DNA of 34,273 nt, taken from contig JAGXKI010000024.1 of assembly GCA_018335295.1 (NCBI GenBank), positions 1 through 34,273 of the forward strand. The letters run 5' to 3'. Shown here one piece after another: positions 7,257 to 14,687 of this stretch (position 1 is its first letter; each line of letters begins with the position of its first letter). A program made the translations under genes and the position numbers. The notes under the pieces were generated by a model. It was not told the origin of the DNA, did not search any database, and saw only the letters and a list, made by a program, of their open reading frames with translations. The DNA is from a bacterium (GTDB lineage Bacteria; Acidobacteriota; Aminicenantia; Aminicenantales; Aminicenantaceae).

Positions 7257-8201
7257 ATGAAAAAGAAGAAAAAAACACTGACCTTCATCGTTAAGTTCAT
7301 TTTCAGTGCTTCCATCCTGGCTTTCATCCTCACTTATAAAACCTCCCTTCAAGGTATCCTGGAGGTTCTTGGAGGAGTCAACCTTTTCTGGCTGATAATC
7401 TCCTTTTCTCTCCATTCTCTGGGTCTTTTGATCAGTGCCGTCCGTTGGAAAATCCTTATCCAGGCTCATGGGGAAAAAGCTCCTCTTGGTTTTCTCGTCC
7501 AATCCTATCTTGTAGGAAACTTTTTCAACAATTTTCTCCCCACCCGCATCGGAGGAGATGTGGTGCGCATGTGGGACGGCTCTCGCTACTCCCAAACCTT
7601 AGTCCGGTCTTCAGCGATCATCTTGGTGGAACGGTGGACAGGGATGTCTGTTCTTCTTTTGTTCGCAGTCCTGGCCTCTCTCATCCGGATGGATATGGCC
7701 CAGAAAATCCCGATCATCTGGGTCTCTTTGCTGCTGGGGTCAGCCGGGATTCTTTTGTCCTTGACCATCCTGTTTCCTTTCACCGGAAAGTGGCTGCAGC
7801 TGATTCCAGAAAAGGGGTTTCTGGCCCGGGTGAAGGAAAAAATTTTCAATTTTCGAGAAACCATTTTTGTCTATAAAAACAAACCGATCTTTTTCTCAAA
7901 AGCCCTTTTTTGGGCGTTCCTCCTTCAAGTGAATGTCATCCTGCATTATTTCCTGATCGGAAAGGCTCTGGGACTCTCCATTCACTTCCTGGACTATTTT
8001 ATTTTCATTCCCATTGTTTATCTCATCCTGATTATCCCGGTTACCATCAATGGGTTAGGACTGAGAGAGGGCTCCTACATAGAAATATTCAGTTTTTATG
8101 GAATCCTTCCTCAAACAGCTTTTTCTTTCTCTATCATTGATGTGGCTTTTGGCTTGATCATCGGGATTGCCGGAGGTATTATTTACACCCTGCGAAAATG
8201 A
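7257..8201 (+). CDS. Flippase-like integral membrane protein (LPG-synthase TM/UPF0104)
   Basis: A 314-residue multi-pass inner-membrane protein of the family covering YbhN and the flippase half of MprF (lysylphosphatidylglycerol synthase TM region). Family landmarks visible are RWKILI near residue 63, the polar NFFNNFLPTRIGGDVVRMWD stretch (about 89-108) and the late GLGLREGSY motif. About eight hydrophobic segments can be counted. Members are thought to move lipids or lipid-linked precursors across the inner membrane, but few have been tested. No ribosome binding site is evident before the ATG at 7257. The stop overlaps the start of the EnvC-like gene by four bases, so it is translationally coupled to the envelope cluster downstream. 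Confidence 0.82.
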   Translation: MKKKKKTLTFIVKFIFSASILAFILTYKTSLQGILEVLGGVNLFWLIISFSLHSLGLLISAVRWKILIQAHGEKAPLGFLVQSYLVGNFFNNFLPTRIGGDVVRMWDGSRYSQTLVRSSAIILVERWTGMSVLLLFAVLASLIRMDMAQKIPIIWVSLLLGSAGILLSLTILFPFTGKWLQLIPEKGFLARVKEKIFNFRETIFVYKNKPIFFSKALFWAFLLQVNVILHYFLIGKALGLSIHFLDYFIFIPIVYLILIIPVTINGLGLREGSYIEIFSFYGILPQTAFSFSIIDVAFGLIIGIAGGIIYTLRK

Positions 8202-9373
8202 AAAAGCTAAGGGGTAAAAAGCATCTGTTTATTTTTATTTTATCAGGAGTCCTGATAACTCTTCTCCCTCCACACTCTTTTCTCCAACAGGATGCCTCTG
8301 ATTATGAAAAACGGTTGAAACGAATCTCCCAGCAGATTGAACAGGTGAAAGCCAAGATAAAAAAACAAGAGGAGAAAAAATCATCGGTCCTCTCACGGCT
8401 GGCTACAGTGAGTTTCCAAAAAAAATTAATCCAGAATCAAATTTCCCTTCAGCAGGTCAAACTGAAAAAGGCCAACGAAGAACTCCAAACTGTTCAGCAA
8501 AGAATCGATCATCTCAATTCTCAAATGGAAAAAGAGAAGAATTCTATAAAAAAAATTCTGGTCTGCCTTTATAAATTTGGCAAACCCAGTTTTTTTGACT
8601 ACATGCTCCGTGCCGAAGAGGTTGAATCCCTGTTTGCCGAAAGCAAATACCTTTCTCTTTTAGCCCAGTATCAAGAAAACATCATTTCGGATTACATAGA
8701 AATCTTAGAAAATCTAAAGGAAACCAAAGAAAAACAAAAAACTCTCAAAAAAGAGATCCATCAACTCCTCTCTCAAGCAGAACAAAAACGAAAGGCTCTT
8801 CGGGCTCAGGAAAGAAAACACAGAGCTCTGGTTCGGAAAATTGAACAAGACAAACGGGTTCATCAAAAAACCCTCCAAGAACTCAAGAGGAGGGCTGAAC
8901 AACTTCAAATTTTGATCGAAAAACTGATCAATGAAAATGTTTCTCTTCCTTTCAACATCATCCCTCTTTATGAAAAAAAAGGAAAACTCCTCTGGCCCCT
9001 GGAGGGTCAAGTGGTATCTAAGTTTGGGCTTCACCGACATCCCCGATTCAGCACCATCACGAGGAATAAAGGGATTGAAATCTCTCCTTCCCAGGACAAA
9101 CCCATCATTAAAGCGGTTCACCCTGGAATGGTTGTTTATGAAGATTATTTTCATGGGTACGGAAATTTGATCATCGTGGACCACGGATTGAGTTATTATT
9201 CCTTATACGGACATTGCTCGGATTTTCTTGTGAATAAAGGAGATGTGGTGAATAAAGGAGAACCCATCGCTGTGGTGGGAGAACTCAGTTCTTTAAAAGG
9301 AACCACCCTTTATTTTGAACTCCGGTTCAAGTCTAAACCCATGGATCCCTTGAAATGGCTAAAAAAAAGATGA
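8198..9373 (+). CDS. EnvC-like coiled-coil protein with degenerate LytM (M23) domain
   Basis: A 391-residue exported protein: signal/anchor segment (about 8-26), long coiled coil (about 33-245), then an M23/LytM fold (about 264-390). In active M23 enzymes zinc is held by an HxxxD pair and the second His of HxH. Here the first site reads N290-K-G-I-E294 and the last reads TLYFEL with Y372 in place of His; only the middle H339 (LYGHCS) survives. E. coli EnvC has the same kind of losses and works as an activator of peptidoglycan amidases at the septum, so a regulatory and not hydrolytic role is inferred. It overlaps the flippase gene by four bases and is followed by a CtpA-like and a YibQ-like gene, the order known from many proteobacteria. 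No amidase or ftsEX gene is in the window. Confidence 0.85.
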   Translation: MKKLRGKKHLFIFILSGVLITLLPPHSFLQQDASDYEKRLKRISQQIEQVKAKIKKQEEKKSSVLSRLATVSFQKKLIQNQISLQQVKLKKANEELQTVQQRIDHLNSQMEKEKNSIKKILVCLYKFGKPSFFDYMLRAEEVESLFAESKYLSLLAQYQENIISDYIEILENLKETKEKQKTLKKEIHQLLSQAEQKRKALRAQERKHRALVRKIEQDKRVHQKTLQELKRRAEQLQILIEKLINENVSLPFNIIPLYEKKGKLLWPLEGQVVSKFGLHRHPRFSTITRNKGIEISPSQDKPIIKAVHPGMVVYEDYFHGYGNLIIVDHGLSYYSLYGHCSDFLVNKGDVVNKGEPIAVVGELSSLKGTTLYFELRFKSKPMDPLKWLKKR

Positions 9374-9396
9374 TAGAATGATTTTTCAAGAAAAAG

Positions 9397-10545
9397 ATGA
9401 GATTAAAAGGACTAAAGCTGTTTTTGCCGATTGGGGTGTGTGTCCTTCTCCTTTTTTCAATCCTCCAAACTGACTTTCTCTCCGGAATTTCTCTGGCTTC
9501 GGCTCCTCAAAAAAGTTTCCATATGGTGGAAGCAGTGATTCAATTGATCCGAAACGACTATGTGGAAAAACCCAATCCTTCTCAAACCATGGCCGGAGCT
9601 TTCAGGGGAATAGCCAATTCTTTGGATCCGCTTTCCTGCTATTTAACTCCCCAAAATGTCGCCCAATACCAAAAAGAAACTCCTCTCCAGGAAACAGGGT
9701 TAATTCTTTATAAAACCCCCGACACTTTTCCTCAAGTGATCGGGATTAAAGAAAACTCACCAGCCCAAAAAAAGGACATTCAAATTGGGGATTTTATCAG
9801 CTCCATCGATAATCAATCCACACTTCACAAAGGCATGATCGAAGTCAATCTCCTTATGAAGGAGAAAATAAAGGAAGAATCCGAAGCCCCCGTGAACTTG
9901 AAAATTCTGCGGGAAGGAAAATCTCATAAAATCAAGGTGAAACGAAAACTCCTTAACTCCAGACCTTTTTCCTATGTTTCCTCCGAAGGGACGAGCGGGA
10001 TTCTCAAAATACACAACCTCTATCCTTCTTGTGTTCAGAAAATAAGGGATCAAGTGTTAAGTGAAATAAAGGGAAAGAGAAAACCCCTGATTCTGGACCT
10101 GCGAAATTGTTATCAAGGTCATTTCACAGAAGCTCAAAAACTCATCAATCTGTTTATCCGGTCAGACAATATAGGGTATCTATCCAAAAAGAATGGAGAA
10201 AAAGAAAGCCTTTCCTGTCCTCGAACCCCTGAATTAAAAAAAATACCGTTGAGGGTCTGGATCAACCAGGCTACTTTCGGGCCGGCTGAAGCGGCAGCCG
10301 GAGTGTTAAAAGATAAAAAAAGAGCCAAACTGGTGGGGTTTCCTTCGTTAGGTTTAGCCGCCAGATTAAGGCTTTATTCTCTGGAAGATGGAAGCGGTGT
10401 TATCCTTGTTTCCCGTCTTTTTCACCTTCCTTCGGGAAAAATCATATGGGAAGAGGGTATCCAGCCGGGTATAAAAATCAAAGGAAAAGATCAAAGCACC
10501 GAAGCTTTCCTCCAAAAAACTCTCTCCACTTCGCCTGAAACTTAA
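9397..10545 (+). CDS. CtpA-like S41 family protein lacking the catalytic Ser/Lys dyad
   Basis: A 382-residue exported member of the C-terminal processing peptidase family. It has a signal anchor (about 8-25), an N-terminal helical part with the family sequence NSLDPLSCYLTP (74-85), a PDZ domain (about 95-185), and an S41 core (about 195-365). In active enzymes the core carries a TASASE-like motif and, 25 residues later, the Lys of TFGKG. Here the aligned motif is TFGPAE (293-298), with Gly at the serine position, and the Lys position is Leu (L320 in SLGLA). Both catalytic residues are therefore gone while the fold and PDZ look intact. A binding or scaffold role beside the EnvC-like protein is inferred. 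The start has no strong ribosome site. It lies 23 bases after the EnvC-like gene and 3 before the YibQ-like gene. Confidence 0.83.
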   Translation: MRLKGLKLFLPIGVCVLLLFSILQTDFLSGISLASAPQKSFHMVEAVIQLIRNDYVEKPNPSQTMAGAFRGIANSLDPLSCYLTPQNVAQYQKETPLQETGLILYKTPDTFPQVIGIKENSPAQKKDIQIGDFISSIDNQSTLHKGMIEVNLLMKEKIKEESEAPVNLKILREGKSHKIKVKRKLLNSRPFSYVSSEGTSGILKIHNLYPSCVQKIRDQVLSEIKGKRKPLILDLRNCYQGHFTEAQKLINLFIRSDNIGYLSKKNGEKESLSCPRTPELKKIPLRVWINQATFGPAEAAAGVLKDKKRAKLVGFPSLGLAARLRLYSLEDGSGVILVSRLFHLPSGKIIWEEGIQPGIKIKGKDQSTEAFLQKTLSTSPET

Positions 10546-10548
10546 CTG

Positions 10549-11712
10549 ATGCAGATAGCCATCCCTCCTTGGGGGAAACGAACAAAGCTTCATAAATCTT
10601 TTTCCCCAATCTACCTTATATTGATATCCCTAGCTGTTTTCTCCATTTTGAGTTTGGATTATATTCAATGGAGAAAAAAAAGTGTGGGTTCGAAGCCCCC
10701 TCAAACAGAACAAGGGAAAAGCACATCCACGGATGAAAATGCTCTGCATACAACCCTTCTGCAGAAATTGTCCCAATCCAAAATTTCCTCTGAATCCATC
10801 CATACGTTCAAAGATAAACAAGGAATTTATCATCTGCTGATTGAAATTTCCCTTAAAAAATTCAACCACATTCAATCTTTCCTGGAAAAGGAACTCCACA
10901 AAAAAGGAGCCTCTATTCTTCACCAGGAAAAACAAATAACCAAAGACAAAACTTTTTATCTTTGGCAGATAAAGGGAAAGAAGGGGGAAAGACTGGCCCT
11001 GCTTTTTTCCTGTAAGAAAGAAAAGCCCATTCCTCCAGCAAAGCCTCAGAATAAAGTTTCCTTAATCATGGATGACATGGGTTACAGCCTCAAGGCCATC
11101 TATGATATCTGCGCTCTCAAGGTTCCCATCACGGTCTCCATCCTCCCTTACAGTCCGGTAGCCCAGGAAACCGCTCATATCGCCCACCAAAATAATCTGG
11201 AGGTCATCCTTCACCTTCCTCTTGAGGCTATCAATGCCCGAGAAAATGACAATCATATGAAGGGTATCATCCACTCCCAGATGAAGCCTCAGGAAATCAT
11301 CCGAACTGTGGACTCATGTCTCCAGCAACTTCCCTATATCAAAGGAGTTAATAATCATATGGGTTCCAAAATAACTCCGAATCCCTCCTTCATGCGCACA
11401 ATACTGGAAAGGCTTAAAGGAAAAAACCTTTATTTTATCGACAGCATGACCACCGGGGACTCAGTGGCTTACAGAATGGCCCAATCCATGGACATCTCAT
11501 CTGCTTACCGTCAGGTGTTTCTGGACACTCAAAAAGATAAGGATTCCATAAAAGAAAAACTCCTTGAGCTTTTCCGGTTGGCCCAAAAACGAGGAAAGGC
11601 TGTGGGGATCTGTCATCCCTTTGAGGAAACCTTGAGGGTCCTTAAAGAAAACCTCCCTTTGACAAAAAGATACGGGATTAAACCTGTTTTTGCCTCCCAG
11701 ATTGTGGAATAA
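10549..11712 (+). CDS. Divergent polysaccharide deacetylase (YibQ family)
   Basis: A 387-residue protein with one N-terminal membrane segment (about 20-36), a basic low-complexity linker, and a C-terminal NodB-like barrel from about residue 168. Family landmarks are SLIMDDMGY, ITVSILPYSP, LHLPLEA, VNNHMGS, YFIDSMTTG and GICHPFEETL. The YibQ branch is a distant relative of polysaccharide deacetylases and is regularly encoded beside EnvC and Ctp proteins. Its substrate has not been established, though a cell-wall polymer is assumed from the company it keeps. It is the last gene of the cluster, begins three bases after the preceding stop, and is followed within six bases by a strong hairpin terminator. 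Confidence 0.87.
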   Translation: MQIAIPPWGKRTKLHKSFSPIYLILISLAVFSILSLDYIQWRKKSVGSKPPQTEQGKSTSTDENALHTTLLQKLSQSKISSESIHTFKDKQGIYHLLIEISLKKFNHIQSFLEKELHKKGASILHQEKQITKDKTFYLWQIKGKKGERLALLFSCKKEKPIPPAKPQNKVSLIMDDMGYSLKAIYDICALKVPITVSILPYSPVAQETAHIAHQNNLEVILHLPLEAINARENDNHMKGIIHSQMKPQEIIRTVDSCLQQLPYIKGVNNHMGSKITPNPSFMRTILERLKGKNLYFIDSMTTGDSVAYRMAQSMDISSAYRQVFLDTQKDKDSIKEKLLELFRLAQKRGKAVGICHPFEETLRVLKENLPLTKRYGIKPVFASQIVE

Positions 11713-11717
11713 AATTT

Positions 11718-11759
11718 AAAAGAAGGGGACGGACCGGACCCGGTCCGTCCCCTTCTTTT
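11718..11759. terminator. Strong bidirectional intrinsic terminator
   Basis: A perfect 19-bp stem (arms 11718-11736 and 11741-11759) with a 4-base loop and a G+C-rich centre (GGGGACGGACCG and its complement). It has T-rich ends on both strands. It serves the YibQ-like gene on the plus strand and the membrane protein gene on the minus strand. Confidence 0.92.
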
Positions 11760-11766
11760 CTTCTTT

Positions 11767-11802
11767 CTAGGGTTATCCTACCAACTAGGGTTATCCTACC
11801 AA
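11767..11802. repeat. Perfect 18-bp tandem duplication
   Basis: Two identical 18-base units (11767-11784 and 11785-11802), each containing GGGTTATCCTACCAA. The stop codon of the minus-strand membrane protein lies in the second unit. The duplication adds nothing to the protein, since either copy alone would supply the same ending. Confidence 0.85.
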
Positions 11803-12705
11803 AGTCAAACGGTCTATCGTCCAAAACACTCCTAAATCAAACAGAATCAAAAGGACAAACAGAATGGATTGGAGAAAAACTTTCCCTCGAAGCTTTTCCC
11901 ATCCATAATTCATCATTTGGACTATGACAAAAATCTCCAGGGCAAACGGAAGAAATCCAAAATACCCAAACACGGGCATCTGGAAAATCCTTCCAAAATT
12001 CAAATAAGGAATGGAATACTCCCAATGAGACCCGGACCAGAAATTCCAGAATTCCCAGAAAAATCCCGCTGCCAAGCCGGCCATGAGCCAGCTCCAGAAG
12101 CGGTCCCAGTTTCTTTGGGCTATATCCTTTATGAATGTTGGATTCCCCAACCAGTAGTTTACAGGCTCCAAAAGAAACACAAAACAAAGCCACACCAAAG
12201 GAAAAAAGAGGAGAGGCCATATCAAAGGCAGGAAAATACAGACCACTCCCAAAAACAAACTTCCCCAGAGTAAGAGTGGAGTGATATTCAACCTGAAAAG
12301 ACTCATCCTTTTTCCTTTGAAGAGGTTCCCGAAAAACCGGGAAAGCTCCATCAAAGCAGGAATAACTGTGGCAAAAGCGACAAAATAACCGAACCATCTT
12401 AAAGGGGTATTCAAAGGAAGGTTATGATAGCTCCAGTTATTGATTCGGAGATTAAAAAGTTCGAAAAGGAGCCAAACAGTGACTGAAAGGAATGCATAAA
12501 AGAAAAAACCTTTTCCATAATCATAAATCAACGAAGAACGGCTCATCCTGAAATTCACACTGTCCATGATCAAAATAAAAGACCACCAGGCTAAACTGTA
12601 ATACCAAGTCTTGATAAAGGTATACTGAAAGATAATAAGAACAGAGGCTCCCAGGAGGATGATTAGACCGAGGAAAAGGTTCAACCGTAAAAATTTTTCT
12701 TTCAT
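11791..12705 (-). CDS. Multi-pass membrane protein with internal duplication
   Basis: A 304-residue protein with about eight to nine hydrophobic helices, rich in Trp and Phe. I do not recognise a characterised family. The two halves repeat each other: W40..D48SVN51..E82LFN85..W91SY93..G106Y..P116ALME120 lines up with W172..E180PVN183..E218FWN221..W228EY230..G247Y..P253FALE257, at an offset of 132-141 residues. Conserved acidic, Asn and Trp residues in both halves suggest a pseudosymmetric pore or active site. The general look recalls membrane cyclases and transporters built of two copies, but that is only an analogy. The -10 box ends eight bases before the ATG, so the mRNA is probably leaderless. 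Transcription ends at the shared terminator downstream. Confidence 0.8.
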   Translation of the reverse strand: MKEKFLRLNLFLGLIILLGASVLIIFQYTFIKTWYYSLAWWSFILIMDSVNFRMSRSSLIYDYGKGFFFYAFLSVTVWLLFELFNLRINNWSYHNLPLNTPLRWFGYFVAFATVIPALMELSRFFGNLFKGKRMSLFRLNITPLLLWGSLFLGVVCIFLPLIWPLLFFPLVWLCFVFLLEPVNYWLGNPTFIKDIAQRNWDRFWSWLMAGLAAGFFWEFWNFWSGSHWEYSIPYLNFGRIFQMPVFGYFGFLPFALEIFVIVQMMNYGWEKLRGKVFLQSILFVLLILFDLGVFWTIDRLTLVG

Positions 12706-12713
12706 CGGTTTTC

Positions 12714-12742
12714 AGAATACATAAATTTGAATCCAAAATCAA
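12714..12742 (-). promoter_or_regulatory. Promoter giving a leaderless mRNA for the membrane protein
   Basis: On the minus strand: TTGATT (12742-12737), a 17-base spacer and TATTCT (12719-12714), then eight bases to the ATG at 12705. The predicted start site is within a base or two of the start codon, and no Shine-Dalgarno sequence is present. Confidence 0.45.
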
Positions 12743-12935
12743 AAACCCTAATAATTGGGGGAAGTTTACTTATTTCCCTTCTATGATTGGAATCTTTTTA
12801 TTATTTTGACATATCGATAAACCAGACAAACTCAATGGCTGTTTTCGAACTAATTCCCCATGGCGACCTCACCAGGGAAAACAGTGTAAGTAACCGATGA
12901 AATCGTGGGTTCATCACGGCAATCATCACTTTCTC

Positions 12936-12983
12936 TCATCCCCGCAAAGGCATGTGCCCGCGAAAACGGGTGCGGGAATCCAG
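12936..12983. repeat. REP-like G+C-rich nested hairpin
   Basis: Outer stem CCCGCA (12941-12946) with TGCGGG (12971-12976); inner stem CCCG (12957-12960) with CGGG (12967-12970) around CGAAAA. The flanks TCATCC and GAATCCAG resemble intergenic palindromic elements common in many Gram-negative genomes. Only one copy lies in this window. Confidence 0.55.
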
Positions 12984-13016
12984 AATATAAGATGAATTCA
13001 ATGTCTATTTCTAGGT

Positions 13017-13046
13017 AATTTCTGGGGAAAATGTCATAATGTAAGA
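13017..13046 (-). repeat. Dispersed repeat with TGTC/GACA ends, copy 2
   Basis: The reverse complement of this stretch equals 5482-5511 at 28 of 30 positions. It lies about 35 bases upstream of the -35 box of the lipoprotein gene. Confidence 0.7.
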
Positions 13047-13079
13047 TATGATTCCCTTTTCTGTTAGAACAACTTCGGG

Positions 13080-13108
13080 TTGCATAATCCTTTTTTATCC
13101 ATTATATT
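13080..13108 (+). promoter_or_regulatory. Promoter of the lipoprotein gene
   Basis: TTGCAT (13080-13085), a 17-base spacer and TATATT (13103-13108). The short leader carries GAGGAGG at 13118-13124 before the ATG at 13131. Confidence 0.55.
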
Positions 13109-13130
13109 TGTTTTTATGAGGAGGAACTTA

Positions 13131-13688
13131 ATGAAAAAAACACTTGTGGCTATAATCATAGTGATGATCCCCCTATTCATTACCTTTTTCCAGATTGGCT
13201 GCTCCCAAGGTCCCTCTCCCGAAGAACTGAAAAACGCCATAAAACTCACCGATATACAAACAAAGTGGGTCTCCAAGGAGTATCAACCCTGGCCTCCCAA
13301 ATTGGTGTTGGTTCCCGCTATTTCCTTCAAGGTTAAAAATGTTTCTGATTTCCCTCTGACCTACGTCAATTTCAATGCCGTGTTCAGACTGAAAGGAGAA
13401 CGTGAAAACCTGGGAGACAACTTTATGGCGGCCATTCGGGGAGAACCTGTCAAGCCTGGAGAAAAAAGCGAAAAAATTCTCCTGAAAAGCAACTTTGGAG
13501 TGGAAGGAAATTCCGTGGAGCACTTTCAAAACAACCCCCAGTGGAAAACGGCTATAGGGGAAGTCTTCGCTCAATCCCAAGGATCCCGTTACGTAAAGCT
13601 GGGCGAATGGGAAATTTCCAGGAAAATCGCTTTCGAGCCTCCGGAACCGGTAGGAGAAAGAAAGAAAAAGGAAGAAAAAAAGAAATAG
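13131..13688 (+). CDS. Putative lipoprotein of unknown function, 185 aa
   Basis: A small exported protein. Residues 1-23 form a signal sequence (KK, then a hydrophobic run) ending at C24 in FQIGCSQG. Gly at -1 suits lipoprotein processing, though Gln at -3 is unusual. The mature part has alternating beta segments, including ISFKVKNVSDFPLTYVNFN (about 68-86) and a KPGEKSEKILLKS stretch, which resembles small immunoglobulin-like beta-sandwich lipoproteins. No family name can be given. It ends in a charged GERKKKEEKKK tail. The ATG at 13131 was chosen over an upstream in-frame start at 13080 because GAGGAGG precedes it and the upstream start coincides with the -35 box. It converges on the SurA-like gene, 18 bases away. 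Confidence 0.72.
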   Translation: MKKTLVAIIIVMIPLFITFFQIGCSQGPSPEELKNAIKLTDIQTKWVSKEYQPWPPKLVLVPAISFKVKNVSDFPLTYVNFNAVFRLKGERENLGDNFMAAIRGEPVKPGEKSEKILLKSNFGVEGNSVEHFQNNPQWKTAIGEVFAQSQGSRYVKLGEWEISRKIAFEPPEPVGERKKKEEKKK

Positions 13689-13706
13689 ATTCCCGAATAA
13701 TCCAGG

Positions 13707-14687
13707 TTAAGAAACATATTCCCAAGGTTTGGAAATTTTAATCTTGACATAGTTTTTTTCTCTTAATTCCTGAAGAAATTGTTGCATTTTCTTCTCTCTT
13801 TTCTGATTGAATAATTTCTCTTCAATCTTTTTTCTCACTTCATCAAAAGGTTTCACTCTTTTCTCTTTTTTCCCTTTCAGTTTATACAGGTACCATCCAT
13901 TCTGGATTTTTATCCAGGGAGTACGTTCTCCTACTTCTAATTTTTCCACAGCCTTCTCCAGGTTTTCAGCTAATTCACCCTTCTTAAAAGTGCCTAAAGA
14001 GCCTTGGGACTTTTTTTCAGGACCTTCTCCATACTCAGAGGCCACCTGGGCAAACTTTTCTCCCGAGTCTAGTTTTTCCAGGATGTCTTTCTTCTTCTTT
14101 TCCACTTCTTCCTTACTTTTATCCTGGGAGGAGACATAGATGGCACTCAACTCATATTCCTCTGGTTCTACAAATTCTTCCTTGTGCTGGTTGTAGTACT
14201 CCACCAGGTCAGAATCATCGACAGAAATATCTCTCACCACCTCTGAAAAAATGACCGCTTGCTTCATCTGATTCCTTTCAATCTGCTCTTTCCAATCCTC
14301 AAAGTTAATCCCTTGCTGTCGCATGAGCTGCTTCAGTTTTTCATCCGACTCGATGGCGTTTTCCTTCTTGATGTTTTCGATGGTCCTACGGACTTGTTCG
14401 CTCACATCCATATCTCTTTTTTTCGCTTCTTGAAAAAGCAAAAGATCGGTGATCATGCTCTCCAACAAATTCTTTTTCAAATTATCATACCGCTGGGTAA
14501 ATTCTTCTCCTTCATACTGCGACCGAAGGTTTTGATACTGCTTTTCAAATTCCTTTCTGTATTCAGACAAAGTGATAACGTCATCATTCACTACAGCCAC
14601 GATAGCCTCAATGACTTCTCCTCCACTGAGAAACACAGCTGTGCACAAAATAAAGATGGTTAGGAGACAAATTTTTGGTTTGTTCAT
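13707..14687 (-). CDS. SurA-like periplasmic chaperone/peptidyl-prolyl isomerase
   Basis: A 326-residue exported protein. It has a signal peptide (about 1-23), then the SurA N-terminal helical domain beginning IVAVVNDDVITLSEY, the family's opening motif. One parvulin (PpiC) domain follows at about 178-275, with ASEYGEGPEKKSQGSLGTFKKGEL, and a C-terminal helix. E. coli SurA has two parvulin domains; one is common in other phyla. The expected role is folding of outer-membrane proteins in the periplasm. The start overlaps the stop of the upstream chaperone gene by four bases, so the two are translationally coupled and probably share the mfd transcript. Confidence 0.9.
   Translation of the reverse strand: MNKPKICLLTIFILCTAVFLSGGEVIEAIVAVVNDDVITLSEYRKEFEKQYQNLRSQYEGEEFTQRYDNLKKNLLESMITDLLLFQEAKKRDMDVSEQVRRTIENIKKENAIESDEKLKQLMRQQGINFEDWKEQIERNQMKQAVIFSEVVRDISVDDSDLVEYYNQHKEEFVEPEEYELSAIYVSSQDKSKEEVEKKKKDILEKLDSGEKFAQVASEYGEGPEKKSQGSLGTFKKGELAENLEKAVEKLEVGERTPWIKIQNGWYLYKLKGKKEKRVKPFDEVRKKIEEKLFNQKREKKMQQFLQELREKNYVKIKISKPWEYVS

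Larger units (their letters stand above)
12706..13130. other. Intergenic gap between divergent genes, with two repeats
   Basis: 425 bases with no credible gene. It contains the promoter of the membrane protein (12714-12742), a REP-like hairpin (12936-12983), a copy of the TGTC/GACA repeat (13017-13046) and the promoter of the lipoprotein gene (13080-13108). I see nothing else in 12750-12930. Confidence 0.7.

Noticed and set aside
8198-9373. Active M23 endopeptidase
   Set aside because: The zinc ligands are replaced; only the fold is retained.
9397-10545. Active carboxy-terminal processing protease
   Set aside because: Both the serine and lysine positions are substituted (G295, L320).
11837-12397. 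A 186-codon frame overlapping the duplicated membrane protein
   Set aside because: It is a shadow of the longer frame, which has internal repeats, membrane helices, a promoter and a terminator.
12750-12930. A gene or RNA in the gap before the lipoprotein
   Set aside because: No open frame with a start signal and no convincing structure were seen; an isolated TTGACA near 12806 lacks a -10 partner.
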